Source: Astropecten irregularis
Taxonomy: Eukaryota > Echinodermata > Asteroidea > Paxillosida > Astropectinidae
DNA: 64,000 nt
Direction of reading: 5' to 3'
Assembly (NCBI GenBank): GCA_963971285.1
Contig: OZ020254.1
Coordinates: 3,968,001 to 4,032,000, forward strand
The notes under the pieces were generated by a model. That model saw only the letters and a program-made list of their open reading frames with translations, ran no database searches and was not told the DNA's origin. Below are positions 23,510 to 35,642 of this stretch, piece after piece (the stretch's first letter is position 1; the number at the start of each line of letters is the position of its first letter). The position numbers and the translations under genes are program-made.

Positions 23510-23933
23510 TTAGCACACGTATTGTAGCCTACATTACTACACTTCCAACATGTGCCCATCCAAATATGAACATGTGCCCCTTCGGTCCATTCACCCTCTG
23601 TTCCGACTCTGGCGTCAAGACAAAAACTGGAGTGCAATTACTTAATGCTTCCTGGCCAATATTTGCTCATACAATCCGTCATGCTTCAGATGATTCCCTC
23701 GGCGATGTATTCCGTTCATTTCCGAGGGAGATCCTGGCAAATCACGAGCCCTTTTTTTGCCCATTCTCCCGTCTCCCTGGTGTGACAAATCCATCATGAG
23801 GAGTTGTCCTCCTACTTTCTCTCTCTCTATCTGCCTCTTTGCATCCCTGCTAAGCGAACTTGTTAGGCTCGGCTTGCATTGTCCAATCCACAGATGAGAC
23901 AATATGGACGGGGCCCGAGGACGAAGGCACCCT
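23510..23933. promoter_or_regulatory. Repeat-poor complex block, candidate conserved non-coding element
   Basis: This block lacks the AGGCCT/ACATGT palindromes and mobile-element ends that fill the rest of the window. It has balanced, complex composition, for example around CCGTCATGCTTCAGATGATT and CCCTCGGCGATG. Constrained host DNA would look like this, but so would unique neutral sequence. No promoter elements are identifiable. Confidence 0.25.
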
Positions 23934-24050
23934 TTAAAGGTAGTATCATACTTTGGTAAGAAACCAAAACAGAAATGTTCACAGATTTACCTACTGTATA
24001 ACTTACAGGGTATGAAGATGGTGGTGATAGAAACATACCGTTAAAATAAA
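23934..24050 (+). mobile_element. TTAA-ended MITE, partial copy E
   Basis: Starts TTAAAGGTAGTATCATACTT, then shares ACAGAAATGTTCACAGATTT and TATGAAGATGGTG with the full-length copies, and stops near the ACCGTTAAAATA word. Only the first third of the family is present. Its first 20 bases resemble the short element at 45,882 more than copies B-D. Confidence 0.65.
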
Positions 24051-24905
24051 TATGCTTACACATTTAAAACCTCATTTGACAATGCAGAATTATTCAGCAA
24101 TTGACGTCTTCCTACGGCATTTTGAGAAAAAAAAAAGGAATTCACTCAACAAATTTTCAAATTTCAACTCTTTATGCAAATTGGGTCAAAAACACTCCCT
24201 TTAATACGTTTTTTTTGCACCACAATTCCTACAAGTCAGCAACTTTTACTGTATACATCACAGGGTACCCTCACTTTCCTTGGCTAGAAATGAAAATGTG
24301 TATTAAAACCCCCAGGGCCATCTGGCTGACCTCGAATGACCTCCACTTGTGGTGTGAGTAATCTTGCTAGACTGGCAACAACCAGCCACTCAATGGTATA
24401 ATAAACCATGGAGGCCTCCATGAATAAACACACAAGTGCACTTCTAATGGCATGCATGGTGGCTCATTATGAATTACAGTTAGCATTTGTGTGTCCTTTT
24501 TTTTTTTTAACTGGCCTTGTTACTGTTAGTTGTGCAGTAAGGCTAAGACACTGCAGGCCAGTGCAATTGAAGAACTAACAGTTTACAGGAGGTCAAAAGG
24601 AAAATCAACACAAGGTCAGGCCAAATTAACACACAAACACTTTTATTTAAAGGCCTGTATTTTAGGTATAAAAAAATTGGCACTCTGCCAAACAGCAATT
24701 TATATAGACTCAATTTTTTTAAAATCGGAATACTGTGTGACCATGATACCACTGCCATCTCCCATGTGGTTGCTGTATCCCACAAAACCCCAAAATGGAG
24801 TTATTATTGGCACTGCATTGAGCTGAGTGCAGTCCGTACACTTTAAACTACATGTACATGAAGTAAATTACACTACGTCTCTTCCTATGGCTATGTGGAA
24901 AGCCA
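24051..24905. other. Non-coding stretch
   Basis: No gene recognised. A T-run lies near 24,498-24,509. The overlapping opposite-strand frames at 24,530-24,826 and 24,543-24,785 are featureless. Confidence 0.5.
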
Positions 24906-25054
24906 GGGTAAATTTCACCAAACTCATCGTAACTTATTATCAATCGTAGGACTTGTGATGCATTGCAGTCCTACGTAGGAAAGGGCCCCCTACGATGGGT
25001 TATCCTTCGTAACTCGAGTTATGATCTATCGTAGGGCTTCGTGAAATTGACCCA
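24906..25054 (+). mobile_element. ~140-bp MITE (GGGTCGATTTCAC family), copy 2
   Basis: Begins GGGTAAATTTCACCAAACTC and ends GGCTTCGTGAAATTGACCCA. It contains ATCGTAACTTATTATCAATC, GATGCATTGCAGTCC and CGTAACTCGAGTTATGATC, matching the 30,523 copy in the same orientation and the 13,555 copy inverted. Terminal inverted repeats are about 15 bp. No coding capacity. Confidence 0.78.
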
Positions 25055-25723
25055 AAGTGACTTCAACTCATTCCGTGTACATCAAGTCGCACACATTACA
25101 AATTAACAATTTGGTCTGATCCATTATAACATATGGATATAAATAGGACAAACGGGTTTTCAATAATACATTAGCCTCTTCCCCCATAACTGCACCGGCG
25201 TGGCCGAATACTTGTTCCATACTCGTATTAAGGGCAACGTGCCTTCATTTAAGAATATTTACAAGAAAAAAAGCACTGGGGACTTGGGGATTTCCATGGA
25301 ATTGCTTCGGTTGGACATAAAAGAAGATGTAGGATGACAGAGCACAAAGCACAAATCAGCTGTATACATACAGATGCTGACCAGCTTTATACATGTAGCT
25401 CTTATCTTAGTATTAGTCTATGCTAATAGAGCAGATGCTCTGACTGATATTATTATTGACTGGAGATAATATGCGAGAGGAATCGTGCACTGCACTCTGG
25501 AACAAACTGCAAAGATCAATTGCTTATGTCATCCAGCTTTATGCAAAGCTCGGGTACATGTGTACTAGTACTTCAAACTACTAGCCACACAGGTTCCAGC
25601 CAGTACCAGTTAATAGTCTAGTGGTGTCACATACTAGTCCAAATGGTCTGGTCAATTTGTTACTCTCCCCATACGATACATCGATTCGGAAAACAAATCT
25701 TAAATAATTTCATTGAAAGGTGA
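25055..25723. other. Non-coding stretch
   Basis: No gene recognised. AT-rich unique-looking sequence with one ACATGTGTACTAGTACTT palindrome-rich patch near 25,556. Confidence 0.45.
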
Positions 25724-25784
25724 ACACAAAGAAAAATTGACTGGAGCGGGATTCGAACCGGCGACCTCCTGAATACCGTACAGG
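25724..25784 (-). mobile_element. tRNA-derived SINE, minus strand, 5'-truncated
   Basis: On the minus strand this shows ACCTGTACGGTATTCAGGAG, then the B box GGTTCGAATCC, CCGCTCCAGTC and the family tail AATTTTTCTTTG. It is nearly identical to the same part of the copy at 4,290, but the A-box half is missing. Confidence 0.65.
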
Positions 25785-25857
25785 TTACATCAATAATTTC
25801 CCTCATTTTCCCTCAAACAAACCAAGATAACCGATTAATAGGGACACCACCAACATA

Positions 25858-25948
25858 GGGCTGATAGCTCAGTTGGTACTAGCATCGGTATGGTACATGT
25901 ATTCCGGATGTTGATGGTTCAAATCCAGCTCCAGTCAATTTTTCTTTA
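25858..25948 (+). mobile_element. tRNA-derived SINE, plus strand
   Basis: A box GATAGCTCAGTTGGTACTAG and B box GATGGTTCAAATCC, followed by CAGCTCCAGTC and the tail AATTTTTCTTT, then an AATAAT-rich run. The head is closer to an unmodified tRNA than the 4,290 copy and differs from it in the anticodon-arm region, so it may be a separate subfamily sharing the tail. It faces away from the minus-strand copy 74 bp upstream. Confidence 0.65.
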
Positions 25949-25954
25949 AATAAT

Positions 25955-25980
25955 AATGATAATAATAATAATAACATTTC
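25955..25980 (+). repeat. AAT microsatellite after SINE tail
   Basis: A run of AAT/AATG units directly follows the SINE tail at 25,948. This is the usual position for a SINE 3' simple repeat. Confidence 0.6.
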
Positions 25981-28900
25981 AAATAGGCAGTAATTCCAGA
26001 TTTGTTGAAGAAGACTTCTGTATGGGTTGGCAAAATAACAAATGAACTTTCGAAAATGTATTAACCTACATGTACATGTATATACAGTAGGTGTATATTT
26101 TGTGCAAAACTAGGTTTAGAAGTGAAATAACAGGCATTAATTTAACCTCTTTTTTCCCTGAGCACCTAGGCTAGGAATGGATTGCTACCGCACATTCTAG
26201 CTCGGAGCTTGTCCCTCTAATTACTTCATCAACTAAACTAGGCCAATTGAATTATTTCACAGCAGCAAATGAGATTATTGCAGCTCCTGCTCCACTCTAT
26301 GAAGGCACTACTCTATCGTGTAGGCCTATATTTAGGCTATCCCAATGGCTCCAACCATAGGGTTTGCATAAATGGGGATGGCTACAGCCAAAGGTTAATG
26401 TGGATGCACCACTTAGTGCAGTGCCATAGCATTATTGCTGCCTAATGTTTGAGTTACGACCGTTCTATTTCTAATTCTCAATATGCAACTAGCTTAGTGC
26501 AAACAAACCATTAGGCTTAATAAACCTGATGGCCGGCTGTCATCTAACCATGCAAATCCATACATCAATGTTAGCAGCTCTAGTCCTTACTGTGCCTACA
26601 TTACCAACTAGTACCATTCTTTATTTGGCTACACTTACAGTTTAATAGGAAGGCATGGCCATCAATAACCAGATCCAGAAATAAACAGGTTGGCAACAAG
26701 ACAAGGCAATATCTGGAGTCCAAGTCAAGTTACTCTAGCTACATGTCACCACTAGGCCTAGTCAACACAGTTATTGTGAAACAAAGGTAGTTTTTTCTGC
26801 AGGCTAACATCATGAATACATGTTGCCTTGTTCTGTACAAATTTTGTGAGGTTGTCAAAGTCCATGCATTCATAAGCAAACTCCACATTTTGCACTAATA
26901 ATGTCTTCAAATTCATTGAATCACAATCCTTTGCCATCTACATGTACATGTACAGTACATGTAGGCTAAAATAAATGTTTGTGTTAATTAATAAAATACG
27001 TGTTTTCCACAATTTCCGGTATACAGCCTTACAGGTATATGCATGTTTGTACAGGTATGCATTTAGCATGCTATTAAGACTGGTAGCACTTGGCTTTTTA
27101 TGGCATAAAATTTAATAATGCTGGGTAATTTGTAAAGGTATCAGTATATTTCTATCAATACATGTATCCTGTAGGCCTACACTTATTCAGGTTAAGTGGA
27201 TTTAAATGCATTTACTGAAGCACAGACATAAGGTATGGTAACAGTCAGCCCAAAGACTGAAAGGCTACAACCATGCAACACACAGACTGCATGTCTACTA
27301 AAAAACGACAAAAACCCACAGATTATGCATGCATATGCCTGAAACAATGATGTTTTTACTAGACATTTAATGTGCATACACACATGTTTTACACACACCC
27401 AGCATTCTGAGCAATGCACACTGTACAGAGGTCACTGAACTTCAATTTGAACACAGAGGGCGCCACACAGGCCTGTGACTTGCAAGAAAAACCACAACAC
27501 ACAAAGAATAGTGAGGTATCATTATAGAGCCCCAATGCAGCTGGACCTCCATACAAGAAGCTGGATGTGGTTTTGAGAGAGCATGACAAGCAGAAACAAT
27601 TCTTGGAAGTAGACACAATCCCTTCCTCTAATCAATCATGGACAATCGAATCAGGACAGAGTTAGGAAAGAAAGAAAAAATCATGAGAGAAAAAGAGGGG
27701 CAAGAAAAGTTTGGAACAGTAGAGACCCAGACAAAAAAAATGGACTGGCACCCAACCGCACTACACCCCAAAGGCATGTATACTGCAGGCCCCTGGAGGT
27801 CGGTCGGTCCTCTTGCAATGCACCGCAATATATTGAAATATTTATAGCTCAGGCAACATAAGACTTTTGAGATTTCCGCGCGGCAAAGAGTGCAGGCGGA
27901 CGGGTGGCGAGAACCCTCCAAGCCCCCAGCCATTTGTGTCGCCTTCCTGTCGCAGGCTTCCCTTCCGCCTCTCTGAGTCCAAACAAACTCCACCGGCTTG
28001 GATGGAGAGAGAGAGAGAGAGAGAGAGAGCTAGCTAGCTGCAAGCTCAGCCGAGGGAGGCCGGGGCACGGCACATGGCATGAGATTAACAAACTCCACGC
28101 AGACTGATGGATTTCCTATTCTTAGTATTTAGGTCAAGCCTGAAGAGTCTGGTGCTTCTGCTGTGTGGCCACCGTCCTCCTCCTTGTTGACGGATTCTGA
28201 AGCTGCCTGAAGTCCACTCGGGCGTTATGATTATTACCAAAAAAAAAGGATCAAGGTTAGGGTGAATGCTACACATTTTATAACAACACTCACCCACAAT
28301 GACACAGGCTTTATTTAGGTAAATGCAAAGGCATGCGTATGAAGGCCAAGTGTTTATATAGTAACATGTATGGAAACCAGTTAATTCAAGGCTAGGCACA
28401 ATTTTTGCCATACAATATAAATATGCGTGAATCTGACCTCACCAGCTCAATATCAACAACTGATGCAAGATATAATATGCTGAAATATCCTGTTTTTACA
28501 TGTAGCCTACATGCTGTTCGACGAGCATACTGTGTTATATATCCCTGTACTCTGTATAAAGAAACATACCTTATGAACTTGTGAAATAACGGCCAATCTT
28601 AATAGACGGATTTACACACAAAAACCCTGATAAACATACACTGTACATTTAGGTGAATGAATTTGGAGTATGAATTTCAACATCAGTACTATTACCCTGT
28701 AGGCCTACATGTGCAACAAGGTGAACAGTGTACATGTACATCCACCATGCAAAAAGTTATAACATAATGTAGGCAAAAACATAGGCCCCTTCTAGGTTGG
28801 GACACAATTTGTTACTCAGCACACGCTAACACCTGGTATTTCTTACTCGTTATTTTCTGGGAGCCAGTGACCCGGATCACTGACAAACACCTTGTTTCTA

Positions 28901-29178
28901 TACTGAGTACAAAAAGGCGAGTGTCACCCACAATCGAGCTTCGTCGATGGTAGACCATGTTCTGAATGAATGTGCCCCGAAACCCAACGGGCAAGAACAA
29001 CCTCAATCAGTGGTTGTTGCCGAGCTTTCGGTTGCCGGGTGATGATCGGAAAATCCGTCACCCGTTTTGTTTGTTTCTACTGGACACTGCACTCGCAAAC
29101 ACCAATAGATGCTCGGGAACACACTGCAACCTTTCATCAGTAGAATTTATGTATGTCCCTTGTTAGGGGTCAATATAT
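25981..29178. other. Non-coding stretch with GA microsatellite
   Basis: No gene recognised. A GA run lies at about 28,006-28,029, followed by GCTAGCTAGCTGC. The segment 27,850-28,110 is richer in G+C than its surroundings and free of the palindromic words, so it could be regulatory. The overlapping frames at 27,628-28,411 are featureless. Palindromic words are dense at 26,930-27,000. Confidence 0.45.
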
Positions 29179-30502
29179 AGGCCTTTTCACACTACGAAAA
29201 ATCTCCGGGTTGTACACGGGTCCGACACGTGTTGAAGTGACTGACCGTTTCACACTGCAAGATTTCAACACGGCGTCGACCCGTGTAGAGCGCTCGACAC
29301 GTGTTGAAACCAACCCTGCTCGGGAGGTGGGTTGAGAGCTCTCGACCCGTGTTGAGAAGTCCGACACGTGTTGAAACCTGTAGTGTGAACGTCTGTGGGT
29401 TGAGTTCGATCCGTGTATTCGTAGCGGCCGAGTGGAGCTTCGCGGCGCTCATATTTGGTAATGGTTTGCATCCTTGTCAAAAAATTCCTCGCGATTTTTT
29501 GTTTGTATATTTCAATATTATATCTCAGGCTTGCTACAACTTGGAGGCCTATAAACTCCCACGCCGAACGTGTAAACAGAGTGAAAACTTCACGTGAACT
29601 CAATGGACCTGCAGAAATAGAGACCACGTGGGTTTCAATCTGTCACATGTATTGAGAATTTCGTAAAAAATCCCATTGCATATGTGGCGTACCGCGTGTG
29701 CCGAGTGCTTTTCATGGTCAAATTCTCCCTACGTGTAATTCTTGATACTGCTGTTGTTTACAGTTGTAAGGCCGCGTCTAAAATACTTGGCTGTGGCTTG
29801 ATATTACACACATCTCTATGGCGGTAGCGGCTACAGCCACTTCTCATGAGTTGCATGCGACTTCGATCGGAGCTGAATGACCGAAGTTTCGTGCGCAAAG
29901 AACTATGATGGGGCGATTTCATGTACATGTACTAGGATAGTACATGTACCACATGGGAGTCGATCGAGTCGTACGCGTAACCGTAGTGCTTCATTGGCAA
30001 GTGCGTAATTAACGTAATTCTAACACGAAACAAATAATAAATTGGAAGTCATAATCATATTGTTTTTTAATTTAAAGGGCTGATTATTCATTATTATGTT
30101 GTTCGGGCAATTTGTCCGTGCATATTTGATTTTGTTCGGACAAACACAAAAAGTGCTCGGAAAATGTCCGATATCCGGCCGTAATTTCAGGCCTACTATG
30201 AACAACACGAACATCGTCTGAAAATTACTGGGCGCCGCCATATTGGAGAGTGAAGGCCTAAGGTGCAGCAATGCCGCTGTATGGGGAATTTTCTTTTTGT
30301 ATCCGTGTTGAAAAAGTGTAGTGTGAAACGATCGCGCAATACACGGGTCGAAACATTACACGTGTCGAGCAAATGCCGGTGTTGCGCTGAGTAATGTGAA
30401 AACGGAGCGAAAGTGACCCGTGTTGAAATTTTTAAGATTTCAACACGGATCGGACCCGTGTAGATTTCAACACGGGTCGGACGTTATAGTGTGAAAAGGC
30501 CT
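29179..30502. mobile_element. 1.32-kb foldback-like DNA transposon with subterminal motif arrays
   Basis: The ends are AGGCCTTTTCACACTA and its reverse complement. Just inside each end are arrays of a 12-14-base motif of the type CGACACGTGTTGAAA / CGACCCGTGTTGA. There are about six in the left 220 bp and about six in the right 210 bp, in mixed orientation. The flanking bases are TAT on both sides, consistent with a 3-bp duplication. The AT-rich interior has no recognisable transposase. Short TIR, 3-bp duplication and subterminal arrays could fit a PIF/Harbinger-type element, but that assignment is weak. Confidence 0.75.
29770..29850 (+). mobile_element. Partial hairpin MITE nested in the 1.32-kb element
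   Basis: Starts GGCCGCGTCTAAAATACTTG and continues GGCTGTGGCTTGATATTACA, then CTATGGCGGTAGCGGCTACAG. This aligns with the right-hand half (read inverted) of the hairpin element at 51,942-52,079. It lies inside the 29,179 transposon, so it inserted later or was captured by it. Confidence 0.45.
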
Positions 30503-30522
30503 TATGTGTACAATGTGTATAC

Positions 30523-30664
30523 TGGGGTCGATTTCACCGAACTCATCGTAACTTATATCAATCGCAGGAGGGCTGATGCATTTGCAGACCTAGGTGGGAT
30601 ACGACGGGTCATCCTTTGTAACTCGAGTTACGATCGGTCGTAGGGCTTCATGAAATCGACCCCA
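30523..30664 (+). mobile_element. ~140-bp MITE (GGGTCGATTTCAC family), copy 3
   Basis: Ends TGGGGTCGATTTCACCGAAC and TTCATGAAATCGACCCCA are inverted repeats. The interior has CTCATCGTAACTTATATCAA, GATGCATTTGCAG and GTAACTCGAGTTACGATCGG. This is the best-preserved terminus of the three copies. It lies only 20 bp from the end of the 1.32-kb element. Confidence 0.8.
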
Positions 30665-31810
30665 TGCCAGTTTGCTTTTTATTCAGATTTCTAATAAAGT
30701 TTCTGTATAAAACATGCAAACTGTCAAATTGTGCAGGGACTAATTGCACTTCACACACGTTAACATAACCTATAGTAAGATCTGCCAATATACTCCACTA
30801 ATAACATATTAAAATGGCACATGTATTAACCTACATGTACTGTACAACTAATTAGAAACAATGCAACCAATAATACCCCAACTCCTTTTCATTAAGACCC
30901 ACGGTGAATAGGTACTGTGAAAAACAATGCACACAGCCTCATACATCTCCGGACAATACGGATGCATTTGTTAAGAAAGTTGGGCATGGGTTATTCACTA
31001 ATCTGCTATAGTGGTTTCAAAGGAAGATGCTCATCAATCAATTTGTGCGCTACACTGCTGTAATGGTGTTCAGGGGATCCCTGGCAAGTACATTATTAAT
31101 GGCCCTAGTATAGGGGTCATAACACTGTTGGGAAGCCCATACCCCAACCCTAGATGTACTGTAGGAGAGACACTGAGTAATTGCCTATATCACAGCTTGA
31201 TCACTCATGCAGTTCACGCTCTATGCAGCTTGCAATCCAGGTGCATATTCTCATTAAAAAACAACAGTTTGTCAACAAAATTAATTCCAAACCAAAATAA
31301 AATTGTGCAGATTTGACTCAGAAGGGCTTGGCAGTGTATTTTGGCTGCAAATATAACATGTTTACTGTGTAGACCCTAGAACTTAACATCTTTTATGTAG
31401 GCCTATCCCATGCACTTTTAAATTATGCGTTTGACTCTGTGACAAGTTAATTTGCATTATCTTATGCTTGAACGTTCTGCAACACACCTTTTTAAAAGTT
31501 ACCTGCACTGCAAATGTATTCCCTCTACCAGAAATTTAATCTACAATTTGTATTAAATTCTTCCCTACAGAACTGAACATTTTCAAGTAGGATGTTTTAG
31601 AACTTATCGTTGTTAATGTCAATGCTAAAAAAGTTTGATGAAATGTTCCCCAAACCTTTGTTACCCATTGAACATTGCAAAACGAGAATAAGTCTGTCGA
31701 ACCTCCAAAGTTTACATGTTTTGCCCCACCCACTTCAGAAATGGTTAACCAACTCTTCCTCTTGCCATAACTCACGTGGTACTAAAATTGCCATTACCGA
31801 TTCCGCTCTG
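30665..31810. other. Non-coding stretch
   Basis: No gene recognised. AT-rich, with occasional ACATGT/AGGCCT words. The frame at 31,011-31,316 is featureless. Confidence 0.45.
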
Positions 31811-31917
31811 AAACGGCTTGGAGTTAGAAGGGCCTGAAACATTTCAAATCCTTGCAGGATCTTTCTCAAAAATGCATCAGGCCCTCCTACTGTATCTCAA
31901 AGCATTTGATAAATTTT
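31811..31917 (+). mobile_element. Hairpin MITE, diverged copy (GGAGTTAG...GGCCCTCCT)
   Basis: CTTGGAGTTAGAAGGGCCTG and TTGCAGGATCTTT on the left match the element at 50,612. The right half carries GGCCCTCCTACTGTATC and AAAGCATTTGATAAAT, the approximate inverted complement of the left. It appears to be an old, diverged relative. Confidence 0.45.
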
Positions 31918-33045
31918 AGGTCATTATATTTGATTTTTGGCCGAATGAACAGTTTAATTTGCAATCAGTAGGCATAACGACTTGTACCGCTGTGAAACTG
32001 TTGACAAGTCCCCTACATCCAGTGCAACATGAAGTAAGGTCACCCATTTGTTGTACTGACCTTTGCTAGTGAGTCATGACAACCATGTAACACCCCCCTC
32101 CACTTCAAAGTGTACTGTCTGGGTTGGGATCTGTGGATTGTGTCAACTTCAATCACCAATGTTCAAAGTGTAGAGATTCAAGTGTTTTAAATAACTCCTT
32201 CCTTTTAGGAGTTTGGGAAGGATTCCTACGGCCTGGGCTGGCTCATTGCGTGACTCAACAGCCATTGGCCCAGCTACACTTTAACAATACATAAAGTGCA
32301 CACGTATGTACCACAGTTACTAAACCCAGACCTGCACTATTGTATACAAGCATTGAAATTGTCTAGTGGCAGTCAGCTTCACACAGTGTAAATATGAAAC
32401 GCTCTTGGGTTACAAATGCTGGTATTAGGTAATATATTAAATGTACATGAAGCACATTGCCCTTACAGTGTACACTTTATAGTACACAAATAGCAGTGCA
32501 TTACTACAACGGTACTAATACAATGAACGGTTGTGAAACTTAACTGAAAAAAAATGTACACATGAATATAGGCCTACAGTACATTAGGCCTATAGATATG
32601 AATAGGCCCTACAAAGTATAAACTTCAAAGGAATAAAAGGTAGCAAACTGATTCGACAACATTCATGCATATTTCTTTTCAGAAGAGAAGGAATCATGGA
32701 TCACACAAACAGTGCACAATGCACTATACACTGTGATATCTATCATATATGCACAGTACATGCATGTATTCCAGACAGTTAAATACAGAGAAGGTCCCCA
32801 ACACCTTATGTGTCCTTCAAATATGTATGTTTACTGGCTGAAACTGTTATGTAACTGCAAGGACTGTATGGCTTTGTGATAATACTACAATAGAAGGCAA
32901 GGATACAGTGCATGGGTATCTCCAGCCAATGCAAGCAGCTATTGTCCACATTCATTCACTCATTGATTGATTGACACCAAACATGCTCATTTGATTAACC
33001 CAAGGACATTATGTGATCCTTACACTCAGTACTATCATACATGTA
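31918..33045. other. Non-coding stretch
   Basis: No gene recognised. AGGCCT palindromes lie near 32,570-32,610. Confidence 0.45.
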
Positions 33046-33172
33046 CATGTACTTTGGTGGGAAACCAAAAAACAGAAATGTTCACAGATTTACACATATA
33101 ACGTGCAGAGTACAAGATGGTGATGGTAGAAATATACTTGTAGGCCTACATGCGTACCATTAAAATATTATG
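33046..33172 (+). mobile_element. TTAA-ended MITE, partial copy F
   Basis: Shares ACTTTGGTGGGAAACC, ACAGAAATGTTCACAGATTT, CAAGATGGTGATGGTAGAAA and CCATTAAAATATT with copy E and the full-length family, with a TTGTAGGCCTACATGCG insertion in between. The outer terminus is not preserved; it merges into an ACATGTACATGTAC palindrome. Confidence 0.55.
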
Positions 33173-35642
33173 ATGTGCTTTTGGAAAACTACAGTGTAAA
33201 TGATTGGATTACAGCCCTTCCAGGAAAACAAACACCACCAATGATGTAATTGTAATATTCCATTAAAGGGGCAACGTTATGACTTCCTTCCCTATGCTTT
33301 AAAGGGACATGTGTAGGCCTACATGTAGGCCTATATTAATAATGATACAAAGCAATTTACATCTGTTGAAACAGGATTCAATTTTCAATCTGACACAATT
33401 TTAAACAAAAATCAGTCAGGGGTGTCAAAATGTGACTATGAACAGTCAGTGACTGAATGGAAAAAATGCTCCACATGGACTGCTACATTTTCAACTCAGC
33501 AACTGTACATGTAGGCCTACAATATGTACACTCAGAACCATGTGTCTTTTCAAGATGCTGTATGTGTATGTGTCATCAGGTAGGCCAAATAGTGCATACA
33601 GTATTATATTCATTCCCTCTAGACAGTGTTGGCATTACATCAAACATGTAAGATGCCATATAACAACTGTCCATGCTCCCTGCTCTAAAGTATTTATACC
33701 ATTTTGAATAGCCAAACGTACACATTTCAAGCAGTAATATAATGTAAAATGTGAACAATTTGCACAAATCATTCACAATATATTTCCACATAAGAACATC
33801 TTTGCACACATGTAGGTACCTACATGCACAAATACAAGTAAAAAAGTGTAATAAACCCTTAAAAAAAATAATAATAATAAAATGGTTTAGGCTTTGTTTA
33901 ATTCAAAAAAGCTGATGTTTTAATGAGTCACAATGCCATAAACTGCACAAAAATTTGTACAGCAGCTCAAAACAGGAGATCCCTGGATGTGTTTACAATT
34001 TACATATATTAATATACCGGTACTTCCAGGGACAAAATTATAATTGCAGTCTCGGTCACATTGTTCAAATTCATCTCTTTTCGGCTGTGTGACAATCTAA
34101 CAGCTTGAAGCTGGGAGGAAATCTGGCCTCCCATCCACCCCGTCCAGCTGTGACCCACTTATACACACAACGCCATGTGGAGGCTAATAATGAATCTACC
34201 ATGGGGATGAAAAAAAAATAATGAAAAGAGAACAAGAAAAGAATCTAAAACCTAGTTTCCCAGTGAGGAGTGAGGAGAAAAAAAAACTCCTGTACTTGGC
34301 CCATCAGCAAATGACGCTGATCTAGATCGGCGTTCACAAATAATAAACTGGGACAAGAGACAGGAGTCGAGTAATAATAAGTTGTAGGGAGGAGAAAAAG
34401 GGGACGGCCAGAGAGCTAGACGGAATAGGAAGCAGCACATGAATGAAGGACGGCCGCTCGGGTTTCAAATGCAATATCTTCACATTCACTCACCTACATG
34501 GCTTCTGTTTCTTTTTATTCTACACTCTACGGAATTTTTTTTCTTGGTAAAAGTGTCAGGTTTATATTATACCCTCAAAATGTACGTGTACAATTTTCTT
34601 TGCAGGTGTAATTCATGAAAGGACAGCTAGGAAATTGCTTGGGTTTTTGGTCCAAATGAAATTGAAGTGACTTTGGATTACAGAAATCTAGTTCACGACA
34701 ATTAGGCCTACACTCTGAATACCGGTACATACAATAGTCACTACTAAAAGTAAATATGTAGTAAGTAAAGAAGCTACATGTACTACTAGTAGTAGTACAC
34801 ACTACTACAAGTAGGCCCTATACACAATAACTGTGTTGCTATCTATACGGTAATTGCACAAATAAGCATATTCAAGCAGTAAATTTAGGAATGAAACAAC
34901 AAACATGTGCAAAACAAGCAGACCGCACAATGTAGGCCTACATGTATGACGGTGACTGTGAATCTCTGATATTACAGGTATTGACTGCATGAGCTCAAAC
35001 ATTCCCCAATTTGTTTCAATTATCTAATCACCAGGAGGTTCCAAGCTCAAATCTCTCTCTCTCTCTCTTTGCTTTCTGCATCTGATGATCTTGCCAAGTT
35101 AATTACGGCTGGACTGCAGGGCCAATGTCAGCTGAACTTCCTTCAGATTCACAGGCAGCCTCCCCCCCCCCCCCCTTCTGCCCCCTCCCCTCATCCTGCC
35201 TTCAGATACTCGTCCAAACCATCTTGGAATGTCCCCGAGTCATCCAAAGGTCAATCAATGCAAGACAGTTCCCACTTGCACTCTTATCAGATGCACGCTC
35301 TTCCTCCGATTTGTTTTCTTCTTCAATATTCCTCTCCTGCCCTTCTCTATCACCCTTCCGTCGTCGGCCTTTACCATGGCCGACACATAGCATCTCATCC
35401 CCCCCCCCCAGCGAAAAACTAAATAACAGCAGTGCTTACAATGTACCTTGAGTACTTGTAATGCCTAATGCATTATGCAATGGTGGGATGGTTGTGGTTT
35501 CCTCCCCATGTATTAAAATATAAAATTAAGGCCAGGTCCTTGGGGCAACATAAGGCCTTGCATAATTCCACCTGGCACCTGCATGCGTGATTAATTAATT
35601 AAGCAATTGGTGCATGTACAGTACATGCATTTCTGAGAGATT
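33173..35642. other. Non-coding stretch; repeat-poor block at 34,040-34,460
   Basis: No gene recognised. The block 34,040-34,460 lacks the dispersed palindromes and contains GGAGGCTAATAATGAATC and GATCTAGATCGGCG words. A C-run lies at 35,162-35,174 and a CT run at 35,053-35,068. At 34,770-34,805 there is a small ACTACTAGTAGTAGT inverted repeat. The two overlapping proline-rich frames at 35,069-35,451 come from the C-rich, pyrimidine-biased stretch. Confidence 0.45.

Noticed and set aside
23350-23799. 149-residue open frame as a gene
   Set aside because: Part of its length comes from a 53-bp tandem duplication, and the rest has no family resemblance.
27850-28110. CpG-island promoter
   Set aside because: Locally higher G+C, but no transcription start motif, adjacent exon or CpG density sufficient to call it.
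29265-29627. Transposase frame in the 1.32-kb element
   Set aside because: The 120-residue minus-strand frame crosses the motif array and lacks any DDE or zinc-finger pattern.
35069-35451. Proline/serine-rich protein encoded by two overlapping frames
   Set aside because: The bias comes from C-rich and CT-rich simple sequence, and both frames read equally well, which argues against coding.
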